From: Methanobacteriota archaeon
GTDB lineage: Archaea > Halobacteriota > Methanomicrobia > Methanomicrobiales > Methanoculleaceae
Assembly (NCBI GenBank): GCA_016841955.1
Contig: JAENYE010000007.1
Location: forward strand, 1-64,000
Direction: 5' to 3'
Length of the DNA: 64,000 nt
Shown: piece by piece, positions 17,196 through 24,154 of the stretch
How the letters are laid out: each line of letters starts with the position of its first letter
Position numbering within the stretch: the first letter of the stretch is position 1
Made by a program: the position numbers and the translations under genes
Notes under the pieces: generated by a model
What the model was told of the DNA's origin: nothing
Seen by the model: only the letters and a program-made list of their open reading frames with translations
Databases searched by the model: none

Positions 17196-17639
17196 TTATT
17201 CTTCACCCATGGACTCAATGTACTCTAACCCTGCTGCAGATATTTTCCACGCTTTTAATCCATCCTTTCCCTCTTTATGTTTGATGAAGTAGTCTTTTTC
17301 CCGTTCGAGCTTTCCTGCAACGTCGCTGAAATTTTTGGGTGATCTTTGTCGCGCCTCGTCGTACATTTCTTTAATATCATTAATATTGAAGACCGGAGTG
17401 TCCCTGTATTTTTCCAGATAATAAGCAATGCCTAGCACAATATCGCTATGGCTTGCCAGTTTTTTCCGCTTTATGAAGTCGAGTATGGATTCATTTTTGT
17501 TAATTACAGGTATGGTTTCACGTTGCGTCAAGTTGTCAACAATGTCGTCTAAAATATCTGATATTTCGAGCAATACCCTGTTCTGTGGCTCAGTTTTACC
17601 GATTAAGAATTTAAGGTTTTTTACTTTTTCTTTGAGCAT
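17196..17639 (-). CDS. Small hypothetical protein of the HerA operon
   Basis: A 147-residue charged protein. Residues 1-45 are a predicted coiled coil (LKEKVKNLKFLIGKTEPQNR, then LLEISDILDDIVDNL). The rest resembles a winged-helix-like module: SHSDIVLGIAYYLEKYRD, then VFNINDIKEMYDEAR, ending in ISAAGLEYIESMGEE. This combination is seen in small archaeal proteins that dimerise and bind DNA or partners. It starts 5 nt after the upstream gene's stop and ends right at the start of the HEPN-like gene, so all are in one transcript. Function unknown. Confidence 0.65.
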   Translation of the reverse strand: MLKEKVKNLKFLIGKTEPQNRVLLEISDILDDIVDNLTQRETIPVINKNESILDFIKRKKLASHSDIVLGIAYYLEKYRDTPVFNINDIKEMYDEARQRSPKNFSDVAGKLEREKDYFIKHKEGKDGLKAWKISAAGLEYIESMGEE

Positions 17640-17644
17640 TATAT

Positions 17645-18052
17645 CTATACTCCCGTAGCCTCAACATATGGAGCCATATACAGATATTTACTTGTTGCTC
17701 CTGTTCGTTTAAGTTCCCCTTCTACGACTAGACGTTTCAAGGCCATCTGAATTGCAGCAGTTGACAGACCGGTTTTGCCCAGTTCTTTTAACTTCTCGAA
17801 ACATTGATTACTGGTTCTAGGAGTGTCAAAGAAGTCAGTATTTCTTAAATCCATCAGTATTTCCTGGACTGTTTTGCCTTTAACGAAGATTATGGAGTTT
17901 TTTGATGGAGCATCAAGTTCGAACTTGATTTTTTTCAAAACCTCATTGACGCTTTTCCAAGTGTCGTTATATGGACCATGAATTTCGACATTTAACTCTC
18001 TATACTTTATTGATACGTATAAAGGAGGATCTGGGTTCGGTGGAGAACTCAT
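17645..18052 (-). CDS. Small winged-helix-like protein of the HerA operon
   Basis: A 135-residue protein. Residues ~10-65 are beta-rich (YVSIKYRELNVEIHGPYND) and recall short adaptor domains. Residues ~70-130 are a winged helix: TVQEILMDLRN, then GLSTAAIQMALKRLVVEGEL, then KRTGATSKYLYMAPY. Its ATG overlaps the stop of the first operon gene by 4 nt (18049-18052), and 5 nt separate it from the next gene. A regulatory or DNA-recognition role is plausible; not assigned to a named family. Confidence 0.65.
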   Translation of the reverse strand: MSSPPNPDPPLYVSIKYRELNVEIHGPYNDTWKSVNEVLKKIKFELDAPSKNSIIFVKGKTVQEILMDLRNTDFFDTPRTSNQCFEKLKELGKTGLSTAAIQMALKRLVVEGELKRTGATSKYLYMAPYVEATGV

Positions 18053-18450
18053 GAGGCCCCCTCGATCTTCTTTATGAGGTTATCCAGATAGTTCTCGAGC
18101 CGAATTGTCGAGATTACATGTTCCCCTCTACCAACCTGCGTGATCCTCTTTGCTTTTTTAAGTTCAGTAAGTCGAGCGGTCAAAGCATTTGGACTGATGC
18201 CCAGTTCTTCAACAATGTCATTATTTTTCGCGGATGCTTTCTCCGACAAACCCATAAGATGCGCAAAGAAGTGTCCAATGTACATGCATGCGATTTGTTC
18301 GGCCTGGCTAAGGGCGCCATCACATATGATTATTGGCCGACCGTCTTTCCTTACCATTACCAGCCGTTTCACTTTGGGGATCAGTTTTTCGAACTCTTCT
18401 TCCTCATCGTAGATGAGATCGTCAAACGAATTCTTTCCATCAGAACTCAT
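18049..18450 (-). CDS. First gene of the HerA operon, small winged-helix-like protein
   Basis: A 133-residue protein with an acidic N-terminus (YDEEEEFEKLIPKVK), a beta segment (LVMVRKDGRPIIICDG), and a C-terminal winged helix (NNDIVEELGISPNALTARLTEL then KKAKRITQVGRGEHVIS). The form recalls archaeal phage-like or element-encoded regulators. The ATG (18450) is ~25 nt from TTATTATATAG, so the operon mRNA is probably leaderless. Position first in the operon and the winged helix suggest it may regulate the operon, which is inference. Confidence 0.65.
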   Translation of the reverse strand: MSSDGKNSFDDLIYDEEEEFEKLIPKVKRLVMVRKDGRPIIICDGALSQAEQIACMYIGHFFAHLMGLSEKASAKNNDIVEELGISPNALTARLTELKKAKRITQVGRGEHVISTIRLENYLDNLIKKIEGAS

Positions 18451-18472
18451 ATTATATTATATTGGGATTCAA

Positions 18473-18483
18473 CTATATAATAA
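18473..18483 (-). promoter_or_regulatory. TATA box of the HerA operon
   Basis: Minus-strand TTATTATATAG sits about 25 nt before the first ATG (18450), the archaeal promoter spacing for a leaderless transcript. Confidence 0.55.
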
Positions 18484-19134
18484 TTTTCAGATGCACTAGC
18501 GCTCTGAGATCTGTTTACGCATAGTTGTGCCATATCTGGGGCGTAGTATTGGGGTCTGGATTCGCTCTCTAACGGGTCTGATACATATCGCACAAATAGC
18601 CATCATAAAAAAATGCCCAACCTTGGACTTTTTTCCAATATTTTGGATTTTAGCCTATTTTTACAGGGGGTAGAATTGTATGTTGTGTTTTCATTAGCGA
18701 GATGATGCAGAAATTGCAGAAATTGCACTGATCTGCCCAAAATATATAAATCACCTCAGTAGGTTAAAGGCTATCTTTTTAAAAAATCAGTGTTTTTAAG
18801 CCTGAATTAACTAGGGGCCAAAACTATATGGTGGAAATACGTCACAATTCCAGTCGTATGTCTCAAATTTGCGTTTAGATGGTCACATTAATTTCCATCA
18901 AAATGTGTAATTGGATATCTGGCCAGAAGCAAAAAACACTCTACCTATCTGTATATGACGAATAGAAGAGTAAATTTCGAAGGTATCGGCTGGTTGACTC
19001 TGAAGTTGCCCGGCCCATACAGCTTATGCTGTGATGTAATTCCCTCGATAGATTCCGTGACGTTATCCTATCCGGGGCTGCATAGAGGAGCACCCGCCGT
19101 GGCAGAAACCCCCGTTTTTGTTTCCCGCTCGGTC
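18484..19134. other. AT-rich non-coding right end of the island
   Basis: About 650 nt with no convincing gene. Composition changes from AT-rich to GC-rich around 19060-19100. The segment ends with TTCCCGCTCGGTC (19122-19134), identical to 13 nt of the tRNA-Ala 3' end (9521-9533), which may mark the right boundary of the integrated DNA. Confidence 0.45.
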
Positions 19135-19521
19135 TTAGGGAGTTGAATCCCTCAGATCGGTGCTCAAACTCCTGTCCATTGGACAGTCGCCCTCCCCCAC
19201 AAGCCCAAAAACCGGAGCCCTCACCTCCTCCCCACAGGCCACCCGCCGAAAGGAGACAAGCGGGACGATCCAGGCCCCCGCCCGGGTCCGGATCACCACC
19301 GCCCGGCCTGCCGGATTCACCACCGCGTGCCCCTCGATTGTCAATCCGGTAACAACGGTTCCACCTTCGTGTCGCACCCACTCCCGCATGACCGGCGCCG
19401 GCCGGCCGGAGAAGATCAGGCCCTTTACATCCCCGGCCTCGATCCGGTAGCGTTCCCCCTCCACATCGACGACGAGCCCGCCGGCCGCCGTGCAGGTCAG
19501 GGCCCCCGGCTCAGGGATCAC
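19135..19521 (-). CDS. Hypothetical beta-rich protein
   Basis: A 128-residue GC-rich protein starting at GTG 19521, which overlaps the stop of the preceding small gene by 4 nt (GTGA). Alternating hydrophobic strands (GGLVVDVEGERYRIEAGDV, then VVTGLTIEGHAVVNPAGRAVV) suggest a beta-sandwich or barrel fold. No family recognised. Its last codons (DLRDSTP) end exactly where the 13-nt tRNA-Ala-like match begins, so the C-terminus could have been trimmed or supplied by an integration event. Confidence 0.6.
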   Translation of the reverse strand: MIPEPGALTCTAAGGLVVDVEGERYRIEAGDVKGLIFSGRPAPVMREWVRHEGGTVVTGLTIEGHAVVNPAGRAVVIRTRAGAWIVPLVSFRRVACGEEVRAPVFGLVGEGDCPMDRSLSTDLRDSTP

Positions 19522-19664
19522 GGCCGCCCCCGCTCGACGCTGATCGCGTACTGGTGGTTCCGGGTCCGGCGGACGTTGATCTCCCGGACGGCCCGGCCGT
19601 GCCGCCGGATCTCGTCCGCAACCGCTCGCGGGACGAGGAAGAGCGGGACCGGCTCCGGGGGCAC
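19518..19664 (-). CDS. Small hypothetical protein (48 residues)
   Basis: A GTG-started frame (19664) preceded by CCGGAGGAGATAAGC, one of the strongest Shine-Dalgarno sites in this window. The product, starting VPPEPVPLFLVPRAVADE and ending VERGRP, is basic with Arg-rich segments (RRHGRAVREINVRRTRN). Its stop overlaps the next gene's GTG by 4 nt, so the two are translationally coupled. Not recognised; the strong ribosome site and coupling make it a likely real gene. Confidence 0.6.
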   Translation of the reverse strand: MPPEPVPLFLVPRAVADEIRRHGRAVREINVRRTRNHQYAISVERGRP

Positions 19665-19724
19665 GCTTATCTCCTCCGGTGAAAAAGTACCCGTGGCGGC
19701 CTGGCCGACGGTGCGGTCACACTT

Positions 19725-19802
19725 CTAGTCCGGGCTGCCGCCGCTGGTTTTCGGTTCTCCTCCTCCCCCGTCCCGGGTTCTGTCGTCTGGTTTCTGTTGC
19801 AT
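19725..19802 (-). CDS. Possible 25-residue peptide upstream of the small-gene operon
   Basis: ATG 19802 is preceded by GCAGGAGCTACGACC, a good ribosome-binding site with 7-nt spacing. The peptide begins MQQKPDDRTRDGGGGEP and is Gly/Asp-rich and disordered. Same strand and 60 nt upstream of the 48-residue gene. The evidence is only the ribosome site and position. Confidence 0.35.
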   Translation of the reverse strand: MQQKPDDRTRDGGGGEPKTSGGSPD

Positions 19803-20084
19803 GGTCGTAGCTCCTGCACCGGGATCCTCTCCGGCGCATACCTCATCGTCGGGAACTTCCGGCTAAAAGGGTGAGCCGATGGCTCCGAACGAAACGACAG
19901 GCTCCATATATGCGTTGCTTTATTGCGAGGATGTGAAACCGGGGGACCGGCACGGAATTTCCAATCGGGGGCCGGAGCCGGGATAATCACTGATCCGGAT
20001 ATCGTGCGGGTGATAACACTATAGGTGTGCTCCTTTTCCGAACCCGACAAGAAAGCATATAAGTAATCCAGACAAGCGGCTTGT
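19803..20084. other. Divergent intergenic region
   Basis: No gene seen. CATATAAG (20056-20063) is the likely TATA box of the plus-strand gene at 20085, about 26 nt from its ATG. Confidence 0.4.
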
Positions 20085-20213
20085 ATGGCAAAGAATCAAC
20101 GTGCGGATGTCAAGAACCCCAACAACCCTTCACACAAAGCAGCAGCGGACAACAGGGCGAATCAGCTCAACCCGAACAACGCAGCCACGAAGTCCGGCAA
20201 AGGCAAAAAGTGA
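20085..20213 (+). CDS. Small conserved Asn/Lys-rich protein (42 residues)
   Basis: A 42-residue basic, Asn- and Lys-rich protein (MAKNQRADVKNPNNPSHKA, then ADNRANQLNPNNAA, ending KSGKGKK). I recall similar short proteins with NPNNP motifs as conserved hypotheticals in methanogens and bacteria. Likely disordered. CATATAAG lies ~26 nt upstream, fitting a leaderless transcript. Function unknown. Confidence 0.65.
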   Translation: MAKNQRADVKNPNNPSHKAAADNRANQLNPNNAATKSGKGKK

Positions 20214-20415
20214 GCATCTGGAGAAACAGTGCTTCTCTATTCGATGGGGACAGCCGACCCTGCGCCTGCTGGCGCTGTGTGCCGTCCCTGCCTTGCCGGG
20301 CGGACGCAAAGACAATCGTATTGGTTGGCATCCGGCACAGCACCCGGATGATCATATGGCACATTGTGGCAAATGTGCACAATTATAAATATCACGCGGA
20401 CCCAAACTCAGATAC
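20214..20415. other. Intergenic with TA operator
   Basis: No gene. The right end holds the inverted repeat and the TATA-like ATTATAAAT (20382-20390) of the toxin-antitoxin operon. Confidence 0.4.
20359..20378 (+). promoter_or_regulatory. Inverted repeat upstream of TA module 1
   Basis: GCACATT-GTGGCA-AATGTGC is a perfect 7-bp inverted repeat placed just upstream of the TATA-like ATTATAAAT (20382-20390). Type II antitoxins usually repress their own operon, so this is a candidate operator. Confidence 0.5.
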
Positions 20416-20646
20416 ATGTCTTCCAGCACGAGTGAAGCCGGCAATCAGATCAAGCGTATTCCCGTGAAAGAGCCCACCTGGAGGGACCTGCACAACCTCA
20501 AGGAAGCCGGGCAGAGTTACGATGAACTGCTTGCCGGGATGATCCGGCGCGAACAGGATTACCGTGACTGGCAGATGATCGCCGAGATTGATGAGACCGG
20601 CGAGTTCGTAGCCTTTGACCCGGACGATATCCTGCAGGACGACTGA
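20416..20646 (+). CDS. Antitoxin of TA module 1
   Basis: A 76-residue acidic protein, typical of a type II antitoxin. Residues 10-40 (IKRIPVKEPTWRDLHNLKEA, then GQSYDELLAGMI) match the short methanogen antitoxin family with KRIPV..W..L..LK..GQ.YDELL, and the C-terminus is acidic (DETGEFVAFDPDDILQDD). Followed after 21 nt by a RelE/ParE-like toxin. Its closest relative in this window is the antitoxin at 21940-22143. Confidence 0.8.
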   Translation: MSSSTSEAGNQIKRIPVKEPTWRDLHNLKEAGQSYDELLAGMIRREQDYRDWQMIAEIDETGEFVAFDPDDILQDD

Positions 20647-20667
20647 CGCGCCGGGGAGCAGGAGAGC

Positions 20668-20949
20668 GTGTTTGCTATTGTCATCGAGCGAAGGGCACGA
20701 GAGTTCGTAAAAAGGCTCCCCCCAAAAACCCGGCGCATCATTGTCGAAAAGATCCTGGAACTCAAGGAAGACCCGTTTCCGGGAGGAAACAAGGAAAAAC
20801 TCGAGTACCCTCGCCCTCCTGCAGTCTATCGCCTGCATGTCGGCAGGTCTTTCACTGTATTTTATATCATCGAGCATGAGGAGAGCATCGTCAAGATCGA
20901 GAAGATCATGACGATCGAGAAGGCCCATAAAGAGTACTCCCGCAGGTGA
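20668..20949 (+). CDS. RelE/ParE-family toxin of TA module 1
   Basis: A 93-residue toxin-like protein starting GTG 20668 (MFAIVIERRAREFVKRLPPK). It has the RelE/ParE pattern: N-terminal strand, two helices, then YRLHVGRSFTVFYII and a C-terminal EKAHKEY. RelE relatives cleave mRNA on the ribosome and ParE relatives act on gyrase; sequence alone does not decide which. It pairs with the upstream antitoxin and is followed 12 nt later by a B3/4-domain gene on the same strand. Confidence 0.82.
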   Translation: MFAIVIERRAREFVKRLPPKTRRIIVEKILELKEDPFPGGNKEKLEYPRPPAVYRLHVGRSFTVFYIIEHEESIVKIEKIMTIEKAHKEYSRR

Positions 20950-20961
20950 GGAGGGCGGGTC

Positions 20962-21612
20962 ATGGAGATTCATGAGGAGATTCTTGCCACCTTCCCCGGT
21001 CTGTCAGTTGCAGAAGGTGATGTCGGACCGCTGTCGATTCAGGAGAAGAGCCCGCCCCTAAAAGCCCTGAAAGACGAGATCGTCCGCTCGGTAAGAGAAC
21101 AGTATACGCTTGAGCAGGTCAAAGATGAACCTATTTTCAGGGCGTACAGGGACTTCTTCTGGAGGGTGGGCGTCGATCCAACCAAAACGCGGCCCGCCTC
21201 GGAAGCGCTGGTGAGAAGGATCCTGGCCGGGAAGATGCTCCCGACGATCAACACCGCGGTAGATGCCTATAATCTGGCCTCAATTCGCACAGGCATACCC
21301 ATTGCCGCTTTCGATGCCGATACTCTGGGCGGGGTTCTCTCTATGAGGTTTGCAGAAGAGGGTGAAGAGTTCCTCGGCATCGGGATGGCAACACCCGTCA
21401 TTCTCCATAAGAACCAGGTTATCCTGACAGATGAAGACGCGATCGTCGCCATCTATCCGTACCGTGACTCGGATGCAACAAAGATTACCCTCGCCACAAA
21501 GATGGTACACATTGTGGCATGCGGCGTGCCGAAGGTTGAAAGAGAGAAGGTGTATTCGGCATACGAACTGGCTGTCGCATACCTGCAGGAACACGCTTCA
21601 GGCATCCGGTGA
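20962..21612 (+). CDS. B3/4-domain protein (PheT tRNA-binding-like)
   Basis: A 216-residue stand-alone version of the B3/B4 domain found in phenylalanyl-tRNA synthetase beta chains. Visible blocks are FRAYRDFFWRVGVDPTKTRP, RRILAGKMLPTINTAVDAYN and SIRTGIPIAAFDADTLGG, all typical of these free-standing proteins, some of which act in editing or amino-acid recognition. It starts 12 nt after the RelE-like toxin, so it is probably co-transcribed, an odd partner for a TA module. No catalytic role is established. Confidence 0.8.
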   Translation: MEIHEEILATFPGLSVAEGDVGPLSIQEKSPPLKALKDEIVRSVREQYTLEQVKDEPIFRAYRDFFWRVGVDPTKTRPASEALVRRILAGKMLPTINTAVDAYNLASIRTGIPIAAFDADTLGGVLSMRFAEEGEEFLGIGMATPVILHKNQVILTDEDAIVAIYPYRDSDATKITLATKMVHIVACGVPKVEREKVYSAYELAVAYLQEHASGIR

Positions 21613-21679
21613 TACGATGCAGCGTATGAGCGGGCCTGCTCTCTCTTTGTATCTCCGGCTGTTTTATTGCGAGTCATAG

Positions 21680-21841
21680 ATCCAAAACGATTGTCTCTTG
21701 CACCACTCCTTTAGTGCGGCGCTGGTCTTCCAGACCGTTGCCCTCTCGGAAGACCGTTTCGTCAAAAAGATCGGGCGGTGCTCGGTCGAGGATATGGAAG
21801 CGATAAGCGTTCTTTTGAAAGACCTGTTGGCGCTGGAGTAG
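21680..21841 (+). pseudogene. MazF/PemK-like toxin C-terminal fragment
   Basis: The frame from 21680 to the TAG at 21839-21841 spells HHSFSAALVFQTVALSED and RFVKKIGRCSVEDMEAIS, matching the C-terminal half of MazF/PemK endoribonucleases (a strand ending ALVFQ, then R.(I/V)KKIG..S.EDM). An in-frame TAG lies immediately upstream (21677-21679) and the N-terminal half is missing, so this is a truncated remnant. Confidence 0.6.
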
Positions 21842-21906
21842 CCGGCGGACGTCTCCCGAACCGTTAGAACTCCCCCATTTTTTTCACCGGTTCACCCGCG
21901 TGCAAC

Positions 21907-21933
21907 ATTGTAAATATGATAAATACTTACAAT
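21907..21933 (+). promoter_or_regulatory. Inverted repeat over the TATA region of TA module 2
   Basis: ATTGTAA (21907-21913) and TTACAAT (21927-21933) form a perfect 7-bp inverted repeat enclosing the TATA-like AT-rich core. The antitoxin ATG is at 21940, so the transcript is leaderless or nearly so. A repressor bound here would block TBP, a plausible autoregulatory operator. Confidence 0.55.
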
Positions 21934-21939
21934 ACTACC

Positions 21940-22143
21940 ATGGCTGCGACCAAGAGAATTCCCGTCTCGGAGGGGGTATGGGCGGAGGTCTCCGAACTGA
22001 AGCGCCCCGGCCAGACCTTCGATGACCTCCTCTCCTACATGGTGGAGCAGGAGAAGAAGCGCCGGTTCATCGAGGATATGGACCGTATCGAAGCAGAGGG
22101 GGATTTCGTGGAGCTGGACGTTGACGTTCCGGATACTGATTAA
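21940..22143 (+). CDS. Antitoxin of TA module 2
   Basis: A 67-residue antitoxin starting ATG 21940 (MAATKRIPVSEGVWAEV); an earlier ATG at 21916 lies inside the promoter inverted repeat, so it is rejected. It shares KRIPV, GQTFDDLLSYM and an acidic tail (VELDVDVPDTD) with the antitoxin at 20416. The toxin frame overlaps its 3' end by 23 nt. Confidence 0.8.
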   Translation: MAATKRIPVSEGVWAEVSELKRPGQTFDDLLSYMVEQEKKRRFIEDMDRIEAEGDFVELDVDVPDTD

Positions 22144-22411
22144 CCGCAAGGCCCTAGAGAGTATCCGGAGCCTCAGCGTAAAGAGCCAACGAATCGTCAT
22201 GGAAAAACTCAAAACCCTGCAGGAAGACCCGTATCCCGGCAGTGGGAGCGACAAGGAGCGCCTGCATGTGCACGGGCGCGAAGATACCTACAGACTTCAC
22301 ATTAGCCGGACATTCACGGCATTCTATCGCATCCATGAGTCGGCGAAGGAAGTCCATGTTCTTGCTGTGATGTCAATCGAGCAGGCGCACAAGCGGTATG
22401 GATGGTTCTGA
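22121..22411 (+). CDS. RelE/ParE-family toxin of TA module 2
   Basis: A 96-residue toxin beginning at TTG 22121 inside the antitoxin 3' end (TFRILINRKALESIRSL). It aligns with the toxin at 20668 through the N-terminal strand, KTLQEDPYPGSG, YRLHISRTFTAFYRI and the terminal EQAHKRYGWF. No ATG is available at this position; the frame's earlier ATG (22022) would give unrelated residues, so TTG is chosen by comparison with module 1. Same mode-of-action uncertainty as its relative. Confidence 0.75.
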   Translation: MTFRILINRKALESIRSLSVKSQRIVMEKLKTLQEDPYPGSGSDKERLHVHGREDTYRLHISRTFTAFYRIHESAKEVHVLAVMSIEQAHKRYGWF

Positions 22412-22496
22412 CGTATCTCCACTTTTATTACTGTCACCCAATGCTGCCCCGCTAACGCTGTGCTTCGCCCCTGTCACGATCGCCGGCAACGGGACA

Positions 22497-22712
22497 TTAT
22501 GCCGCAGGATCAACCTGGAATTCGACCGTGAACCGAACCGTTATCTGCTCTCCGGCCATGACGCGCTCGTCATCTTCATAGTACAGGCTCACTGCCTCGC
22601 AGATGTTCTCGACGAGTTCGTCGAGCGTTCCGCCATCCGTGTTGATACCGGCCCCGAGAGCATGGGCATACCACCCTTCATCGTCATGTTCCACTTCAAA
22701 TTCAACCAGCAT
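22497..22712 (-). CDS. Orphan HicB-like protein
   Basis: A 71-residue protein (MLVEFEVEHDDEGWYAHAL) with the HicB antitoxin fold pattern: a beta hairpin beginning with EFEVEHDDEGWYAHA, then GGTLDELVENICEAVSLYYED, the helix of HicB proteins. A farther start at 22799 is open, but the family begins near 22712. No HicA toxin gene is adjacent. A TATA-like ATATTTATC (minus strand, about 22755-22763) precedes it. It belongs to a different subfamily from the decayed hicB-like fragments at 30.5, 36.3, 37.1, 40.5 and 45.2 kb. Confidence 0.75.
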   Translation of the reverse strand: MLVEFEVEHDDEGWYAHALGAGINTDGGTLDELVENICEAVSLYYEDDERVMAGEQITVRFTVEFQVDPAA

Positions 22713-22966
22713 TCGAAAAGCACCCCGGCTAATCGACGTATGGAACGCACGGGACGATAAATATGACCCGGATAGGCGCCACGAGAAAACCGTCTGCATA
22801 ACGGCTCTTCAAATCCCCTCCCTCTCTCCGGGGGTTCCTGCAACGATGAGATCGTGCGGAAAGGTTGCTCCGTAGCTGCCCCGCGCCCGGGAACACCAAC
22901 CCGGAAAAAGCATAACAAAATCGTTATATAACACATCTGTTATACATCACTCTCATTAGGTGCTGC
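22713..22966. promoter_or_regulatory. Divergent intergenic with ATPase-operon promoter
   Basis: Contains the hicB-like promoter (minus strand) and TTATATAA (22924-22931), a clear TATA box 36 nt before ATG 22967. The remaining sequence shows nothing I can assign. Confidence 0.5.
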
Positions 22967-24154
22967 ATGTTGCCTGTAGGAAATCCCGCAACGGGAAACG
23001 ACTTCATCGACCGCGAACGCGAGACCGCGTTCATCCTGGATACGATCGAGAAAGACCACGTCATGCTCGTCGCCCCCCGGCGGTTCGGCAAAACTTCGAT
23101 CATGCGAAACATCGAGAAACGGCTGGAAAGCAAACACCGGCCGTGCGTTTTCCTTGAGGTCGAGAGCATAAACTCACCTGGAGAATTCATCACCGATCTC
23201 GTTACGGCACTTATTGAGTGTGAAGGGGCAAGCCATAAAACCAGGGTATTCTCTGCTCTGAAAAGAATGTTCACCCAGGTGCCGGAAATAATCGATGAGA
23301 TTGAGACTCCGGTCTTCAGAGCAAAGCTCCGAAGTCATCTGAGAGCGGAGTTCTCGGATGACTGGCACGAGAAGGCGAAGAAGATAGAGACGATCTTCGG
23401 GGAGATCGCCAATCCGGTATATATTATCCTGGATGAGTTTCCGGTTGCGATACAGAATATGGAGGACGACGACGCACGGAAGTTCCTGCACTGGTTCCGG
23501 CGGCTGCGGCAGGACTCGGCCAAGGTGAGGTTCATCGTCGGAGGCTCGGTCAGCATCGACCCCGTCGTCTACGGCGTCGGCGGAACCCCGGTCATCAACG
23601 ACTTCCGGAGGGTCAACATCGGCGGATTCGAAGAAGATGTCGCACTTTCCGTCGTCGAACAGGTGTTTCAGGAAGAAGATTGGGAGTATTCCCCGGAGAT
23701 CGGCAGAGCTGTTCTCGACTGCGTGGGCGACCCCTACATCCCTTACTTCCTCGTAATCATGCTGAGCGGCCTGAAGGAAGAGGCAGACATCTCCGAAGGG
23801 GTCCCCTCTCCGACGCTAGTCGACAGGGTCTACAACAAAAGAATCCTCGGCAGCGAGGGGCGTCACTACTTTGAGCATTATTCACGCCGCCTCCAAGTTA
23901 CATATTCCGAGCAGGAAGCAAAAACTGCACGTGCCATCCTAAGTAAGGTGAGTGTTGCAGATTCCCTGTCTATGGCTATTGCGTACGACATTTTCAGACG
24001 GAACTATGGATCAGATAACGAAGATGCGTTTCGAGCACTGTTGGCACAGTTGAACCACGATTTTTATGTTACCTCGGAAACCCCAGGTGAGTTGAGATTT
24101 TATTCGAAGATGTTGAGAGACTGGTGGAGGATTTATCATGCCAACATCGAGTAG
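22967..24154 (+). CDS. AAA/STAND-type archaeal ATPase, first gene of the ATPase pair
   Basis: A 395-residue P-loop ATPase of the archaeal MNS/STAND-like type. The N-terminus reads NDFIDREREТ-like (residues 11-20), then Walker A APRRFGKTS at 36-44 and Walker B VYIILDEFP near 150, followed by sensor SVSIDPV and a C-terminal winged-helix-like region. ATG 22967 is preceded by a TATA box and AGGTG. The last 17 nt overlap the start of the next gene, and the same overlap occurs in the decayed second copy at 28765-28781, so the pair is an old unit. Confidence 0.8.
   Translation: MLPVGNPATGNDFIDRERETAFILDTIEKDHVMLVAPRRFGKTSIMRNIEKRLESKHRPCVFLEVESINSPGEFITDLVTALIECEGASHKTRVFSALKRMFTQVPEIIDEIETPVFRAKLRSHLRAEFSDDWHEKAKKIETIFGEIANPVYIILDEFPVAIQNMEDDDARKFLHWFRRLRQDSAKVRFIVGGSVSIDPVVYGVGGTPVINDFRRVNIGGFEEDVALSVVEQVFQEEDWEYSPEIGRAVLDCVGDPYIPYFLVIMLSGLKEEADISEGVPSPTLVDRVYNKRILGSEGRHYFEHYSRRLQVTYSEQEAKTARAILSKVSVADSLSMAIAYDIFRRNYGSDNEDAFRALLAQLNHDFYVTSETPGELRFYSKMLRDWWRIYHANIE

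Noticed and set aside
19667-20050. A 127-codon minus-strand frame
   Set aside because: It overlaps the small-gene operon in another frame and lacks a ribosome site; the composition is random.
19914-21670. A shared TTTATTGCGAG 11-mer at 19914 and 21662
   Set aside because: Too short and without context to call an attachment site or repeat.
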